Source: Saprospiraceae bacterium
GTDB lineage: Bacteria; Bacteroidota; Bacteroidia; Chitinophagales; Saprospiraceae
DNA length: 35,312 bases
Reading direction: 5' to 3'
Assembly: GCA_021739645.1 (NCBI GenBank)
Contig: JAIPBL010000065.1
Location: 1 to 35,312, forward strand
Positions 9,554-19,700 of the stretch are shown here, one piece after another. Positions within the stretch are counted from its first letter, which is position 1, and the number at the start of each line of letters is the position of its first letter. A program made the position numbers and the translations under genes. Under the pieces are notes generated by a model. It saw only the letters and a program-made list of their open reading frames with translations, was not told the DNA's origin and did no database searches.

Positions 9554-10522
9554 TTATTGTTTTAAAAATTTGCCATGCTGCAGAGCCTTTCCGTCTTTGT
9601 CATACCTTATTAGGAAAAAACCTGACGAAAGTCCGCTAACATTTAGGGTGAGCTCCTGCCTTTGCCCCCGCTTAATTTCTCCAATAGATATCCCGTTCAA
9701 CGTGAACAATCGAATTGTCCCACCTTCCATTGCAGGGTTCAAGAATTTTACGGTAAGCCAATCATAAGCAGGGGTGGGGTATAGGATGAAATGGTCGTCC
9801 TTGGCTTTCAATTCCTTGATGCCAGAAGTCTGTTGAATGGTATCGCCCGGCGGAGTGATGATGGTCGTGTCCTGCGTGGTGGTATCGCCCGGCGGGGTGA
9901 TGATGGTCGTGTCCTGCGTGGTGGTATCGCCTGGCGGGGTAACTATGGTCGTGTCTTGTGGACTTTCGTTGCATGAAATGGAATTTCCATCATAATTACC
10001 TTCGTAAGTGTAAAGTCCCAAAGGCTGCACACCAAAATCTAAGATGGTCAGTTCATTGCCGGGGTTGGAGCTCGCCGAGTTTGGCAGGTGGTCAAAAGGG
10101 TCAACGCCATTTACGATAAGCTCTGGGGCGCCAGCCGCACTGCCTGTTAGCTTAAAGGTGAATAATAGCGTTTCGGTGTCAGGTTGGTAAATGATTTGAG
10201 GGTTGTCCGAAAGAAATCCCATAGAAACGTAAACCTTGTTGGGTGCTTCTGCCGGGCTTGGAACCAAGGCGTTTTGCGTCCAAGTACCTGCGAGGGGTGT
10301 TACGTTGGAGAAGGTCATTCCAGCAGGGAAAATGACAGTTACTTGGCCAGACCCAGTGATGGTATTGCCGCTAGGCATGACATCGTCACATACCCTAGCA
10401 TAAACGCCGTAGGTGTTTGCGGCACCCGGTATGGCTTCAATTTTAAGGTGGACTTGAGCTACAGCATAATTACGGATAGCTAGGAATGCCACGAACAGGC
10501 AGAATAGTCGAACTTTGTTCAT
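9554..10522 (-). CDS. Small secreted T9SS protein with DTT(I/V)(I/V)TPPGDT linker repeats
   Basis: The protein has 322 aa from the ATG at 10522 (MNKVRLFCLFVAFLAIRNYA, signal peptide ending AVAQV). Longer versions from 10594 only add non-signal residues and are rejected. About 22-185 is a beta-sandwich resembling cohesin-like or other secreted Bacteroidota binding modules (LKIEAIPGAANTYGVYARVC); the family is not certain. A threonine/proline/aspartate linker follows, with three 14-residue repeats (TTQDTTIITPPGDT) encoded by a 42-bp tandem repeat. The last 75 residues are a T9SS type A sorting domain (ILYPTPAYDWLTVKF...IRLFTLNG...FFLIRYDKDG), with YPTP in place of the usual YPNP. It is transcribed convergently to the FG-GAP gene and has its own terminator. 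Confidence 0.85.
   Translation of the reverse strand: MNKVRLFCLFVAFLAIRNYAVAQVHLKIEAIPGAANTYGVYARVCDDVMPSGNTITGSGQVTVIFPAGMTFSNVTPLAGTWTQNALVPSPAEAPNKVYVSMGFLSDNPQIIYQPDTETLLFTFKLTGSAAGAPELIVNGVDPFDHLPNSASSNPGNELTILDFGVQPLGLYTYEGNYDGNSISCNESPQDTTIVTPPGDTTTQDTTIITPPGDTTTQDTTIITPPGDTIQQTSGIKELKAKDDHFILYPTPAYDWLTVKFLNPAMEGGTIRLFTLNGISIGEIKRGQRQELTLNVSGLSSGFFLIRYDKDGKALQHGKFLKQ
9841..9961 (-). repeat. 42-bp coding tandem repeat (three copies)
   Basis: Three near-identical units begin at 9841, 9883 and 9925; the last is diverged and incomplete. The period is 42 bp (14 codons), so the copy number can change linker length without shifting the frame. It encodes the Thr/Pro-rich linker between the binding module and the T9SS tail. 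Confidence 0.9.
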
Positions 10523-10641
10523 TGTTCTTGTTATTTGTTTAACCAATAAATTTATTGCCTGAGGGAAAGAAAGGGAAGTGACTATAATTTGCAATCACTG
10601 TGCCATTTAATTGCGAAAGGTGGGTGTTACGACTGCGTTCA

Positions 10642-10649
10642 CAAAATTA
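10642..10649 (-). promoter_or_regulatory. Candidate -7 element for the small T9SS gene
   Basis: On the minus strand this reads TAATTTTG, an exact TAnnTTTG match, about 120 bp upstream of the ATG at 10522. There is no clear -33 box, so it could be a chance match in AT-rich DNA. Confidence 0.3.
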
Positions 10650-10848
10650 TTGATGGTTTTTGAAGGTTATTTTTAGGTGAAAATGGCAAAAATTTTGTAA
10701 AATTATAAATCGGGCTATCCTAGCATTGGAAAAATTATTTTCTACAAAACTGCCCTGTTTCAAAATTCTTGCAATCGATTTAAGTGAAACGCATTATTCA
10801 ACATGTTTTTAATTCCTGCCTAACTTGTTGAAAATCAATGGTATAGGG

Positions 10849-10878
10849 TTGGATATTCGGCAATAAAACGTATCTTTG
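10849..10878 (+). promoter_or_regulatory. Bacteroidota promoter for the CBM48/H1-like gene
   Basis: TTG (10849-10851), a 19-bp spacer, then TATCTTTG (10871-10878), an exact -7 match. The start is expected near 10885, giving a leader of about 175 nt. Confidence 0.6.
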
Positions 10879-11061
10879 CGGCGCGAAACAAAGAATACGC
10901 TCCAGCCGTTGAAATTAAAGAAAATTGCCCAGCTGCAAACATTTCCAGCAAACACTACATAAGGCAAGCAGTCAACAAACTTACCAGCCAAAATTACCTG
11001 GACAAATACGACCATTCAAACAGCATCTTGTACTACCATTTTTCACAAATAATTTTTACTT

Positions 11062-11613
11062 ATGTCAACCATGTTGAAAAAAGACTATTCCAAAACAAAA
11101 CCTCTCTGCAAGGTTACTTTCTCCCTGCCACTTGAAGCTGCCCAAGGTGGCAAAGAGGTGCGCATCCTTGGCGACTTCAACGGATGGAGCTGGGAAAAGG
11201 GCTACAAAATGAAAGCTCAAAAAGCAGAATTTACTACGGAAGTTGAACTGGCCGCTGGCAAAGAGTACCAGTTCCGTTACCTTGTCGATAACCACATCTG
11301 GGAAAACGACTGGAATGCAGATAGCTACCAGGTTACACCGTTTGGCGAGTACAACTCCGTGCTTTCCCTCCGTGAAGCTGCGGCAGCAGCAAAGGCTGCT
11401 ATTCCACCGAAAGCTGTTGCGAAGCCAGTAGTTAAAGCTGCTGCGCCAAAAGCCGCTGCAAAACCTGCCGTTAAAGCTGCTGCGCCAAAAGCCGCTGCAA
11501 AACCTGCCGTTAAAACTGCTGCGAAACCAGTCATCAAGGCTGCCGCTCCTGCTGCTGCCAAGCCTGCTGCTCCAGCCAAAGCTGCAAGCAACCCAAAGGG
11601 CGGCAAGAAATAA
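11062..11613 (+). CDS. CBM48 (AMPK-beta/isoamylase-N-like) domain with histone-H1-like tail
   Basis: The protein has 183 aa. Residues 17-100 match the CBM48 / isoamylase early-set fold: VTFSLPLEAA, RILGDFNGWSWE, the aromatic glycogen-contact region and FRYLVDN..WENDWNAD. Residues 105-183 are a low-complexity tail of Ala, Lys and Pro (AAAPKAAAKPAVK repeated), resembling eukaryotic histone H1 or bacterial H1-like tails and strongly basic. No signal peptide is present, so it is cytoplasmic. One reading is a glycogen-binding module with a nucleic-acid- or polyanion-binding tail; the function is not established. Starts at 11062 and 11071 (MLKKDY) are both possible. A promoter lies upstream and a strong terminator directly after, so it is a single-gene unit. 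Confidence 0.85.
   Translation: MSTMLKKDYSKTKPLCKVTFSLPLEAAQGGKEVRILGDFNGWSWEKGYKMKAQKAEFTTEVELAAGKEYQFRYLVDNHIWENDWNADSYQVTPFGEYNSVLSLREAAAAAKAAIPPKAVAKPVVKAAAPKAAAKPAVKAAAPKAAAKPAVKTAAKPVIKAAAPAAAKPAAPAKAASNPKGGKK
11431..11508 (+). repeat. 39-bp perfect coding tandem repeat in the H1-like tail
   Basis: Two identical 39-bp units (11431-11469, 11470-11508), 13 codons each, encode VKAAAPKAAAKPA. A third diverged partial copy follows. Units are whole codons, so copy change alters tail length in frame. Confidence 0.92.
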
Positions 11614-11663
11614 ACTTAGCCCAATCGCATTTCCAAAAATAGGCCGGTCAAATCGGCCAATCC

Positions 11664-11696
11664 AACGGCGTCTTTTGTTAGATGCCGTTTTTTTTT
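11664..11696 (+). terminator. Rho-independent terminator after the CBM48 gene
   Basis: A 9-bp stem with one G-U pair, AACGGCGTC (11664-11672) and GATGCCGTT (11681-11689), has an 8-nt loop and runs into T9 (11688-11696). Confidence 0.85.
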
Positions 11697-11748
11697 GGCT
11701 TTTTTGAAAAAAATGAAACAAGAATGTTTTTTAAAACAAAAAGTTTAA

Positions 11749-11756
11749 TAACTTCG
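11749..11756 (+). promoter_or_regulatory. Candidate -7 element for the DUF1761 gene
   Basis: TAACTTCG differs from TAnnTTTG at one base and lies 46 bp before the ATG at 11802, just after the preceding terminator. There is no clear -33 box. Confidence 0.3.
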
Positions 11757-11801
11757 ACCCAGTTTTTCAACCAATTTTTTCATAACTAAATACACCTAAT
11801 C

Positions 11802-12305
11802 ATGGAGATCAACTGGCTCGCCGTGCTCGTAGCAGCACTTGTTCCTACCCTAATTGGCTTTGTTTGGTACAACCCAAAAGTAATGGGTACCGTATGGATG
11901 AAAGCCGCTGACATGACCGAAGAGAAAATGAAGGGCGCCAACATGGGCCTGATTTTCGGCTTGTCCTTCTTTTTCAGTTTAATGTTGGCCATGTCAATGC
12001 ACTCTTTGACCATCCATCAATTCAACATTCCTGGACTGTTCAATGTGCAGGGGCAAGACCCTGCGGCAGGCTCGCCGGAGGCTTTGTTCATTGCTGATTT
12101 TTTCAGCAAATATGGCACCCTGCACCGCACGTTTGCCCACGGGGTGGTGCATGGCATCCTCACCATGATTTTCTTCGGTCTTCCAATTTTAGCCACCAAT
12201 GCCATGTTTGAGCGGAAGGGCTGGAAGTACATCCTGGTTAATTTTGGCTATTGGTTAATCACTGTTAGCCTTATGGGCGGCATCATCTGTGGTTGGCCAA
12301 AATAA
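11802..12305 (+). CDS. DUF1761-family membrane protein
   Basis: The protein has 167 aa and four predicted membrane segments (about 5-25, 48-68, 108-130, 138-160). The start MEINWLAVLVAALVPTLIGF followed by VWYNPKVMGTVWMK is the hallmark of the DUF1761 family, whose biochemical role is unknown. The length is typical. It has its own candidate -7 element. A hairpin of 15 bp starts 7 bp after the stop. Confidence 0.85.
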   Translation: MEINWLAVLVAALVPTLIGFVWYNPKVMGTVWMKAADMTEEKMKGANMGLIFGLSFFFSLMLAMSMHSLTIHQFNIPGLFNVQGQDPAAGSPEALFIADFFSKYGTLHRTFAHGVVHGILTMIFFGLPILATNAMFERKGWKYILVNFGYWLITVSLMGGIICGWPK

Positions 12306-12311
12306 CGTTCG

Positions 12312-12369
12312 ATTTACGAGTGGCGATTTACGATTGGGGATTCCGCAACTTATTTCGTCACTCGTAAAT
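12312..12369. repeat. Intergenic 15-bp inverted repeat
   Basis: ATTTACGAGTGGCGA (12312-12326) pairs with TCGTCACTCGTAAAT (12355-12369), with one G-U pair and a 28-nt loop. A 14-bp direct repeat (CGATTTACGAGTGG and its variant) lies inside. It could end the DUF1761 transcript or be a dispersed repeat; no T-run follows. Confidence 0.6.
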
Positions 12370-12381
12370 GCAAAATTGGAA

Positions 12382-12897
12382 ATGACGTTTACGACCGCGC
12401 TTGCAAATTTTGACACTAATCTTTGGGGTTTCCATATCGTGGTGCAAGAGGCGCAAGCCCAACCTTTTATCGACGGCAACGACCGCCGGGTGGTCTGTAC
12501 CCTGAACGGTAGTTTGGAGTTCCAATGTGCCCTGATGCCCAAGGGGGATGGGCATTTCTTCATCAACATCAACAAGAAAACAAGGGACAAGCTTGGGCTG
12601 CAACTTGGTTCGATGGTGGCGGTTTCGCTCCGCAAAGACGAAAGCGAATTCGGCCTGCCCATGCCGGAAGAATTTGCAGAGGTACTTGCACAAGACCAGG
12701 CCGGAAATAGGCATTTCCGCAACTTGACACCGGGCAAACAACGGGCTTTGCTCTACATAGTCGGACAGCCCAAGACTTCCGATACCCGCTTGAAACGAGC
12801 TGTGGTGCTGGTGGAGCACCTCAAGGACAACGCCGGCAAGATTGACTTTAAGCAATTGCAGCTGGACTTGAAGGAGACCAACCGTTTCGGATTCTAG
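12382..12897 (+). CDS. DUF1905 / OmdA (YdeI)-type bacteriocin-protection family protein
   Basis: The protein has 171 aa from ATG 12382 (MTFTTALANFDTNLWGF). Residues about 10-95 match DUF1905 (RRVVCTLNGSLEFQCALMPKGDG, then KKTRDKLGLQLGSMVAVSL). About 110-160 match the YdeI/OmdA C-terminal region (FRNLTPGKQRALLYIVGQPK, then TRLKRA). It is cytoplasmic with no signal peptide. Family members are named for bacteriocin or stress protection, but their molecular function is not settled. An in-frame start at 12289 is rejected because it overlaps the previous gene and would translate the intergenic inverted repeat. Confidence 0.8.
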   Translation: MTFTTALANFDTNLWGFHIVVQEAQAQPFIDGNDRRVVCTLNGSLEFQCALMPKGDGHFFININKKTRDKLGLQLGSMVAVSLRKDESEFGLPMPEEFAEVLAQDQAGNRHFRNLTPGKQRALLYIVGQPKTSDTRLKRAVVLVEHLKDNAGKIDFKQLQLDLKETNRFGF

Positions 12898-12944
12898 GAC
12901 AAAAATTCCCTTAAAATACATTCAAAAATTTTGCGGCCACTGCC

Positions 12945-12952
12945 TACCTTTG
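12945..12952 (+). promoter_or_regulatory. -7 promoter element for yebC
   Basis: TACCTTTG is an exact TAnnTTTG match about 83 bp before the ATG at 13035, downstream of the OmdA stop. It separates yebC transcription from the preceding gene. Confidence 0.5.
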
Positions 12953-13034
12953 CACCCGTTTTCAACGAAAGAGCAGAATGGAACGACGGGATGCCCTTCA
13001 ATCCTTTTTACCTTCAATCCAACAATCCTTCAAA

Positions 13035-13754
13035 ATGGGAAGAGCATTTGAATATCGTAAGGCAACAAAAATGAAGCGCTGGGCTGGCATGGCCAAAGCG
13101 TTCACGCGAGTGGGCAGGCAAATTGCCTTGGCCATCAAGTCTGGTGGTGGCGACCCAAATTATAACCCCCGCCTGCGCATGGCCATCCAAAACGCAAAGG
13201 CAGCAAACATGCCCAAGGCCAATGTGGACAATGCCATTAAAAAAGCCACTTCCAAGGATTCGGAAAACTACGAAGAGGTCATCTACGAAGGCTATGCGCC
13301 GCACGGCATTGCTGTTTTGGTGGAAACTGCCACCGACAACCCGACCCGCACCGTGGCCAATGTCCGCCACGTGTTTTCCAAATATGGTGGCTCACTCGGC
13401 ACTTTCGGTTCAGTGAGTTATATGTTTTCGCACAAAGCCATTTTTGCCGTCAACAAAACCGATATCGCCGACCGTGACGAGTTTGAGTTGGAAATGATTG
13501 ACGCCGGGTTGGAGGAAATCAGGGAGGAAGACGAGCAACTGCTGCTTATTTCCGACTTCAGCGATTTCGGCACCCTCAACAAAGCACTGGACGATAAAGG
13601 CATTGAATTTCAAGAATCAACGTTTGAATGGGTGCCTTCTATACAGAAAAAACTCACGGACGAAGAGGTTGAGGAAGTCATCAAGCTGATAGAAAAAATG
13701 GAGGAAGACGATGATGTTCAGAACGTTTTCCATACGATGGATATGAGTGAATAA
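13035..13754 (+). CDS. yebC: YebC/PmpR (TACO1) family protein
   Basis: The protein has 239 aa, typical for the family. The start MGRAFEYRKATKMKRWAGMA fixes the N-terminus at 13035; an in-frame ATG at 12978 would add 19 non-conserved residues. Conserved features include the N-terminal helical domain (FTRVGRQIALAIKSGGGDPNYNPRLR, ANMPKANVDNAIKKA), YEGYAPHGIAVLVE, TDNPTRTVANVRHVFSKYGGSLG and SVSYMF. Family members act in translation (the mitochondrial member TACO1, and bacterial YebC linked to relief of ribosome stalling) and were earlier described as transcription regulators. The gene has its own -7 element and a strong hairpin terminator. Confidence 0.95.
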   Translation: MGRAFEYRKATKMKRWAGMAKAFTRVGRQIALAIKSGGGDPNYNPRLRMAIQNAKAANMPKANVDNAIKKATSKDSENYEEVIYEGYAPHGIAVLVETATDNPTRTVANVRHVFSKYGGSLGTFGSVSYMFSHKAIFAVNKTDIADRDEFELEMIDAGLEEIREEDEQLLLISDFSDFGTLNKALDDKGIEFQESTFEWVPSIQKKLTDEEVEEVIKLIEKMEEDDDVQNVFHTMDMSE

Positions 13755-16700
13755 ATTAAAAGGTGTGAACATGAATCGTCCTGAGTTTTGGGATGCCATG
13801 GAAAAAAGAGCCTCTTGTGTAAATTTGAGAATCCTCACAACTCAAAAGCACAAGAGGCTTTTTGTTTAGAATATTACTGCAAAATGAGGACACACAGCGG
13901 GCAAGGAACGTGGGTGAAATATGGTGCCACCTTTCCTCATCCTCCAGTCCAACAATTAATTTTCCCAATGTTAAATTCGGGATGGCACATGTTTCTTTTA
14001 CCCATTATTGACCTACAATGCGGCTTTGTCTTTCAAACAACCAAACAAAACCAACCTTCGATTGAACTAATGCCCCATTGATTTGTAAATTTGCCAAACT
14101 AAATATGCGATGGTTCGTTCCATCTGAGACTTCTCAAATTTAACTATTACGATTCTAACCTTCAATTCATGATGAGACATTTCATAACTACTTTTTGCGC
14201 AGTACTTTTTACGCTCTCCTTATCTGCCCAGTCTGCTCCTGAGTATTTCCAAAAAGTTACAGAACAGCAGGTATTTCTCCCGCAAAATGCCGAAACCGTG
14301 ACGATGCCTAGCAGCTACATCTTGTTTTCGCTCGACCTGCCTGCCATGCGCAACCACCTACGCAACGCACCTGCTGAAGGCAGTCCAGAAGCAATGGCTG
14401 GTGATTTTACAATTGAACTCCCCCTGCCCGATGGTACGGTGGAAACGTTCAAAGCTTGGGAATCACTGGTGATGGACCCTGCATTGGCAGAGCGTTACCC
14501 GATGATTAGGACGTTTGCTGGCATTGGCCTCATCGACCCGACGCACACGGTGCGATTTGGCTTTGGCTTGGATGGCTTCCATGCCTTCATCGTGAAGGAT
14601 GGCGGTGGCTCATTGGTTATGCCATACGCCAGCAACCAAACACAATACTATCTCTGCTTCAACCGCTCAGAATTAAGTTGGCAAAGCCTTGACCTACCTA
14701 CCCCACTTGTCAAGTTTGTGCCAATGGAAGGCGGTCCAATTGACCCATCCGGCCTCATTCCAGAAGACAACGAGGTTGATTTCCGTGGAGGTGGTGAGGG
14801 TGCGCTTACCGTTAGAAGGACCTACCGTTTTGCGCTTGCTTGTACGGGCGAATACGGGGCAGGCCACGGTGGCACTGTGCCAACCGTGCTTTCTACTTTG
14901 GTCACCGCTGCAAACACCCTCAATTCTGTAATGGAGCGGGATGCTGATGTACGCTTGATGCTCGTCCCTAATAATGACTTACTTGTTTTTACTGACCCAA
15001 GCAACGACCCATATAACAATTCCAATAGTGGTTTAGCACTGCTCGGTCAAAATGAAGATGTGCTCAACCAGATAGTTGGCTTGTCCAGTTTTGACATCGG
15101 TCACGTTTACACTGGCCCTTGCAATGATGTAGGAGGTGTTGTGAGTGGCTCGGTTTGCAGCGGTGGCAAGGGACGTGGAGTCACTTGCAATTGGGGAACC
15201 GATGTGGTCGGAACAACGCTTTCCATTGCAGCGCACGAAATGGGCCACCAGTTTACAGGAGGTCACACATTCAATAACTGCCCTGGGCAAGAAGACCAAC
15301 ATTCCTCAGGTTCGGCATGGGAGCCAGGCAGCGGAAGTACCATTTTATCCTATCAAGGCTCCTGTGGTTCTAGCAACATACCTGGCCCTGCGAGCATCCA
15401 TTACCACGGGGGTACTGTGGAGCAGTTTTGGATCAATACCCATCAAACAGGGGGCAGTATTTGTGGCAACCTCTTTGAAACAACCAACCACTCCCCGGTC
15501 GTGGAGCATGGCTACACAAACGGATTCTACATTCCAATCAGTACGCCATTTGAATTGAATGCTTCGGCAAGCGATGCCGACAATGACCCCATCAAATATG
15601 TTTGGGAACAAGTTGACCTTGGACCTTCTGTGCCGCTTGGAACTCCAGTGGGAACGTCTCCTGCTTTTAGGGTTTTTGACCCAGTGGTCAGTGGTAAACG
15701 GTATTTCCCAAGGCTCCCTATCATTTTGAGCAATGGGTCAGAAAACACAGAAGTGCTTCCAACCTACAGCCGTGATTTCAACTTCCGCTGTACGGTTCGT
15801 GACTACAACGTAACCCAAGGCGCTGGTGGCATCACATGGAAAGACGTGATGTTCAAGGCAACTGAGTCTGCTGGCCCTTTTCGGGTTTCCTACCCAAATA
15901 GTGCAGGCATAGAAATGAAGGCGGGGCAAGAAGTGACTGTCACTTGGGACGTTGCCAATACCGATGGCAGCTTGGTTAACTGCAAGGAAGTCAACATCCT
16001 GCTATCAACCAATGGTGGCCAGAGTTTTACCCATACTTTGGTGGCATCAACCCCAAATGACGGAAGTGAAACTGTCTTCATTCCGAACGTAACCTCTAAC
16101 ATGGCCAGGATACGTGTTGAAGCTTCAAAAAATATTTTCTTCGACCTGTCGAACCAGAATTTTTCCATCATCCCTGCTGATGAGCCAAGCTTTACGCTTG
16201 GCCTCAATCCACAAACACAGCAGGTTTGTGTACCAGACCATGCCACTATCAACCTCCAAACCGGAGCCATTCTCAATTTCAACACACCAGTTGATTTTGA
16301 AATAGTAAGTGGATTGCCTGCCGGAGTTGGTGTGAATTTTAGCAACAACAATGTGAATCCCGGGGAAAGTGCTAATTTGACTTTCGACATGACCAGTGTT
16401 ACAGCGGACGGCGATTTTGAAATTGTACTTCGGGCTGTGGCTGGTACAGACACGGTTTATCGGAGCCTGTATTTCAACATTGTTTACAATAATTTTTCAG
16501 CGTTGGACATCATTTCACCAACAGACGGCCAATCAAGCCTTGGGCTACTCCCAACATTTACGTGGACCGATTTGCCACAGGCAGATTTTTATGAATTTGA
16601 GATTGCGACCAGTCCATCTTTTGCGCCAGGTACTATCCTCCAGAAAAAAACTGGCATTGCGGATGCCTTCTTCACGCCAACCGTCGCTTTGAACGAAAGT

Positions 16701-19700
16701 ACCATCTATTACTGGCGCATCAGACCTTCCAACGAATGCGGTTCCGCCGATTTTATTACAGCAAAAAGCTTCCAAACCTACACGGTGCAATGTGCGGCTT
16801 TCAACAGCACAGACGTGCCAAAGAACATTACCGGCGTAGGCTTGCCAGTCGTCAATAGTGTTCTGACCATTTTGCAGAGTGGCATCATTACGGACCTCAA
16901 CGTTTCTGTATTGAAGGGCAACCACGACAAACTGAATGACCTCAAGGTTTCACTAAAAAGCCCAACTGGAACAGAGGTAACACTTTTTGAAAATATTTGC
17001 GGCAACGTTTCGCTGTTCAACCTTGGGCTTAACGACGAAGCACCTTTTGCCATCGCTTGCCCACCACTTAATGGCCTCGCCTACAAGCCACAAAGCCCGC
17101 TGGCAGCTTTCGTCAATGAAGATAAAATTGGTGACTGGACGCTGAAAGTTGAGGTGATTGACAACGACGGACAGGGAGGCACGCTGCAAAACTGGGCACT
17201 CGAATTTTGCGCCAGCACATCGCCAAACAGCCCGTTTTTGGTGAACAACGACACGATTTACGTGAACCCACTTGCGACCCGTATCATCTTCAACTCCGAA
17301 TTGGCGGTGGAAGATTTGGACAATCAAGGTAGCGACCTTCAGTTCACCATCGTGGATGATTGCGACTTCGGTTATATCAGCCGCAACGGTGTGCAACTCG
17401 GCATCGGCGACCATTTCACCATGACCGATATTCACTTCGCAAAAATTGCGTACACCAATACCGATGGAAACGCCTTGTACGACAACTTCACTTTTGTAGT
17501 GGAAGACGGAACCGGCGGCTGGCTCGGAACGCCAAAATTGAACATCGTAATTGATGAAGATTTCGTGCTCGACGTGAAAGACAAGGCTCCAGCGAATAAT
17601 ATCTTCCTTTCACCGAACCCAGCAACCAACTTGCTCAACGTGAACTTCCAGCGCCCACTTTCGGGTGCGAGCAAAGCGTTTTTCTTCGATGTGCAGGGCA
17701 AAATGTTAGCATCGCAGAACATCCAATCTGGCGAACGTCAATTGCAGGTACAACTGGACGGATTCACCAGTGGTATTTATTTCATCACGGTCAGCACGCC
17801 TGATGGTGTTTTGGCCAAAAAATTTGTGGTGGAGAAATAATTCATCCGGCTTTTTTTGTGAAAAACGGGCTTCCCTGCAACATGGGAAGCCCGTTTTTTT
17901 ATATTTGCTTGCCCGTAACACGGACTGCCAGTCCGTGCTTTTGCGCCTCCCAGATGCCAGCCGTTTTATGAAAGAGGGAAGCACGGGATTTTGTGCAAAC
18001 CAGATTTCCGAAATCCAAAAGGATTTCGGAAATCTCCGCTCGGCAAATGCACAAAATGCTGTTGGCGTCTGGTATAATTAAAGAAGGAAAGCACGGACTG
18101 GCAGTCCGTGTTACACAAAGCCGGACTGCCAGTCTGTGTTGCACAAAAGCACGGGCAAACTGTCCGTGCTACAAAAACATTTTATGCCGTTTGTTATTTA
18201 CACATCCCCTAATTATACGGAAAATGCCGTTCGCTTTATCCGAACGTTGACAAGATTGGGCGACGTTCGCCTCGGCCTCATCAGCCAAGAGCCAAGGGAC
18301 TGGTTGCCCGCCGATATTAAGGTCAAACTCACTGATTTTCAACAAGTTGAGGACTTGTACAATTTCCAGCAGGTGGAAGCAGCGGCCAAGCTGTTGGCAG
18401 GTCGGCAGGGCAAAATTCATCGAATATTCGGGGCTGTGGAGCAGGCGCAAATACCCGTTGCACAGGTCCGGGAGTCGCTGGGCATCGAAGGCATGGACGT
18501 GGAAACGGCCCATAATTTCAGGGACAAAAGCCGCATGAAAAACCTGCTCCGAGCCGCTGGCCTTCCCTGCGCCCGCCACCAAATGGTGACCGACAAGGCA
18601 TCAGCGTTTGCCTTTGCCGAAGTAGTGGGCTACCCGCTAGTGGTAAAGCCGCCCGATGGGGCAGCTTCTCAGTCCACTTACAAAGCCAACCATACCGAAG
18701 ATTTGGAAAAAGCACTGTCGCTCATTCCACCGAAACCCAGCCGACCCGTGCTGCTGGAAGAGTTCATCACGGGCGACGAGTTTTCTTTCGACACGTTTTC
18801 CCTTGACGGAAAATCTGCTTTTTATTCCCTCACGCATTATTTCCCTAACCCACTTGAAGCCATGCGAGAGCCTTGGATTCAATGGCAAGTGCTGCTGCCA
18901 CGGGAAGTGGAAGACCCGTTTTATGATGACATCAAAGCTGCTGCCTTCAAGACCCTCGACGTGCTCGGCATGAAAACAGGGATGAGTCATTTGGAGTGGT
19001 TTCGGAGAAAAGACGGTAGCATTGCCGTCTCGGAAGTGGCCGCAAGGCCGCCGGGGGCGCAAATCACCACGCTCATCAGCCGTGCCAACGACTTCGACTC
19101 GGTGGCCGCTTGGGCGAGGATGATGATTTTTGGGGAATTTCCGACGGTGGAGCGGAAATACGCCGTTGGGGCGGCCTACCTTCGTGGTCAAGGTACCGGC
19201 AAGGTGCAGGAAGTTCTTGGATTGGAGCAGGTGCAGCGGGAAGTCGGCCATCTCATTTGCGACGCACAAATTCCGAAAAAAGGCCAAGAAAAATCACTCA
19301 GTTACGAAGGCGAGGGCTATGTCATCCTGCGCCACCCAGAAACGGCCGTGGTGAAGGAAGCACTGAGTCGAGTCGTCTCGACGGTGCGAGTAATTTTAGG
19401 CTAAATGAGTAATTTTTACCAATTCCAAACCTCAATCATCCAACGATAAAAAAATTCAACAATCCAACCATGTCTAACCAACTCACCGTCCTCATCCTAG
19501 CTGGAGATGTAAAAGGCCAACAACTGATTACCGAGTGCAAGCAGGAAGGCTGTCGGGTCTTCGTACTCACTCGCCAAGCCTTGCAAGGTGACGAGGGGTG
19601 GCCTCACGATGACGTGGACGAGTTTTACTACATGCCGTCGTTGACCAAAAAAGACGAGGTCATCAATGCCGTGAGCTACCTCGCCCGCACGGAACAGATT

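Larger units (their letters stand above)
10523..11061. other. Divergent intergenic region without a gene
   Basis: This 539-bp AT-rich region separates the minus-strand T9SS gene from the plus-strand CBM48 gene. No convincing coding frame or RNA gene was seen. It holds a strong plus-strand promoter at 10849-10878 and a weaker minus-strand -7 match at 10642-10649. About 175 nt lie between the predicted plus-strand start and the ATG at 11062; this long leader contains no ATG and its role is unknown. Confidence 0.6.
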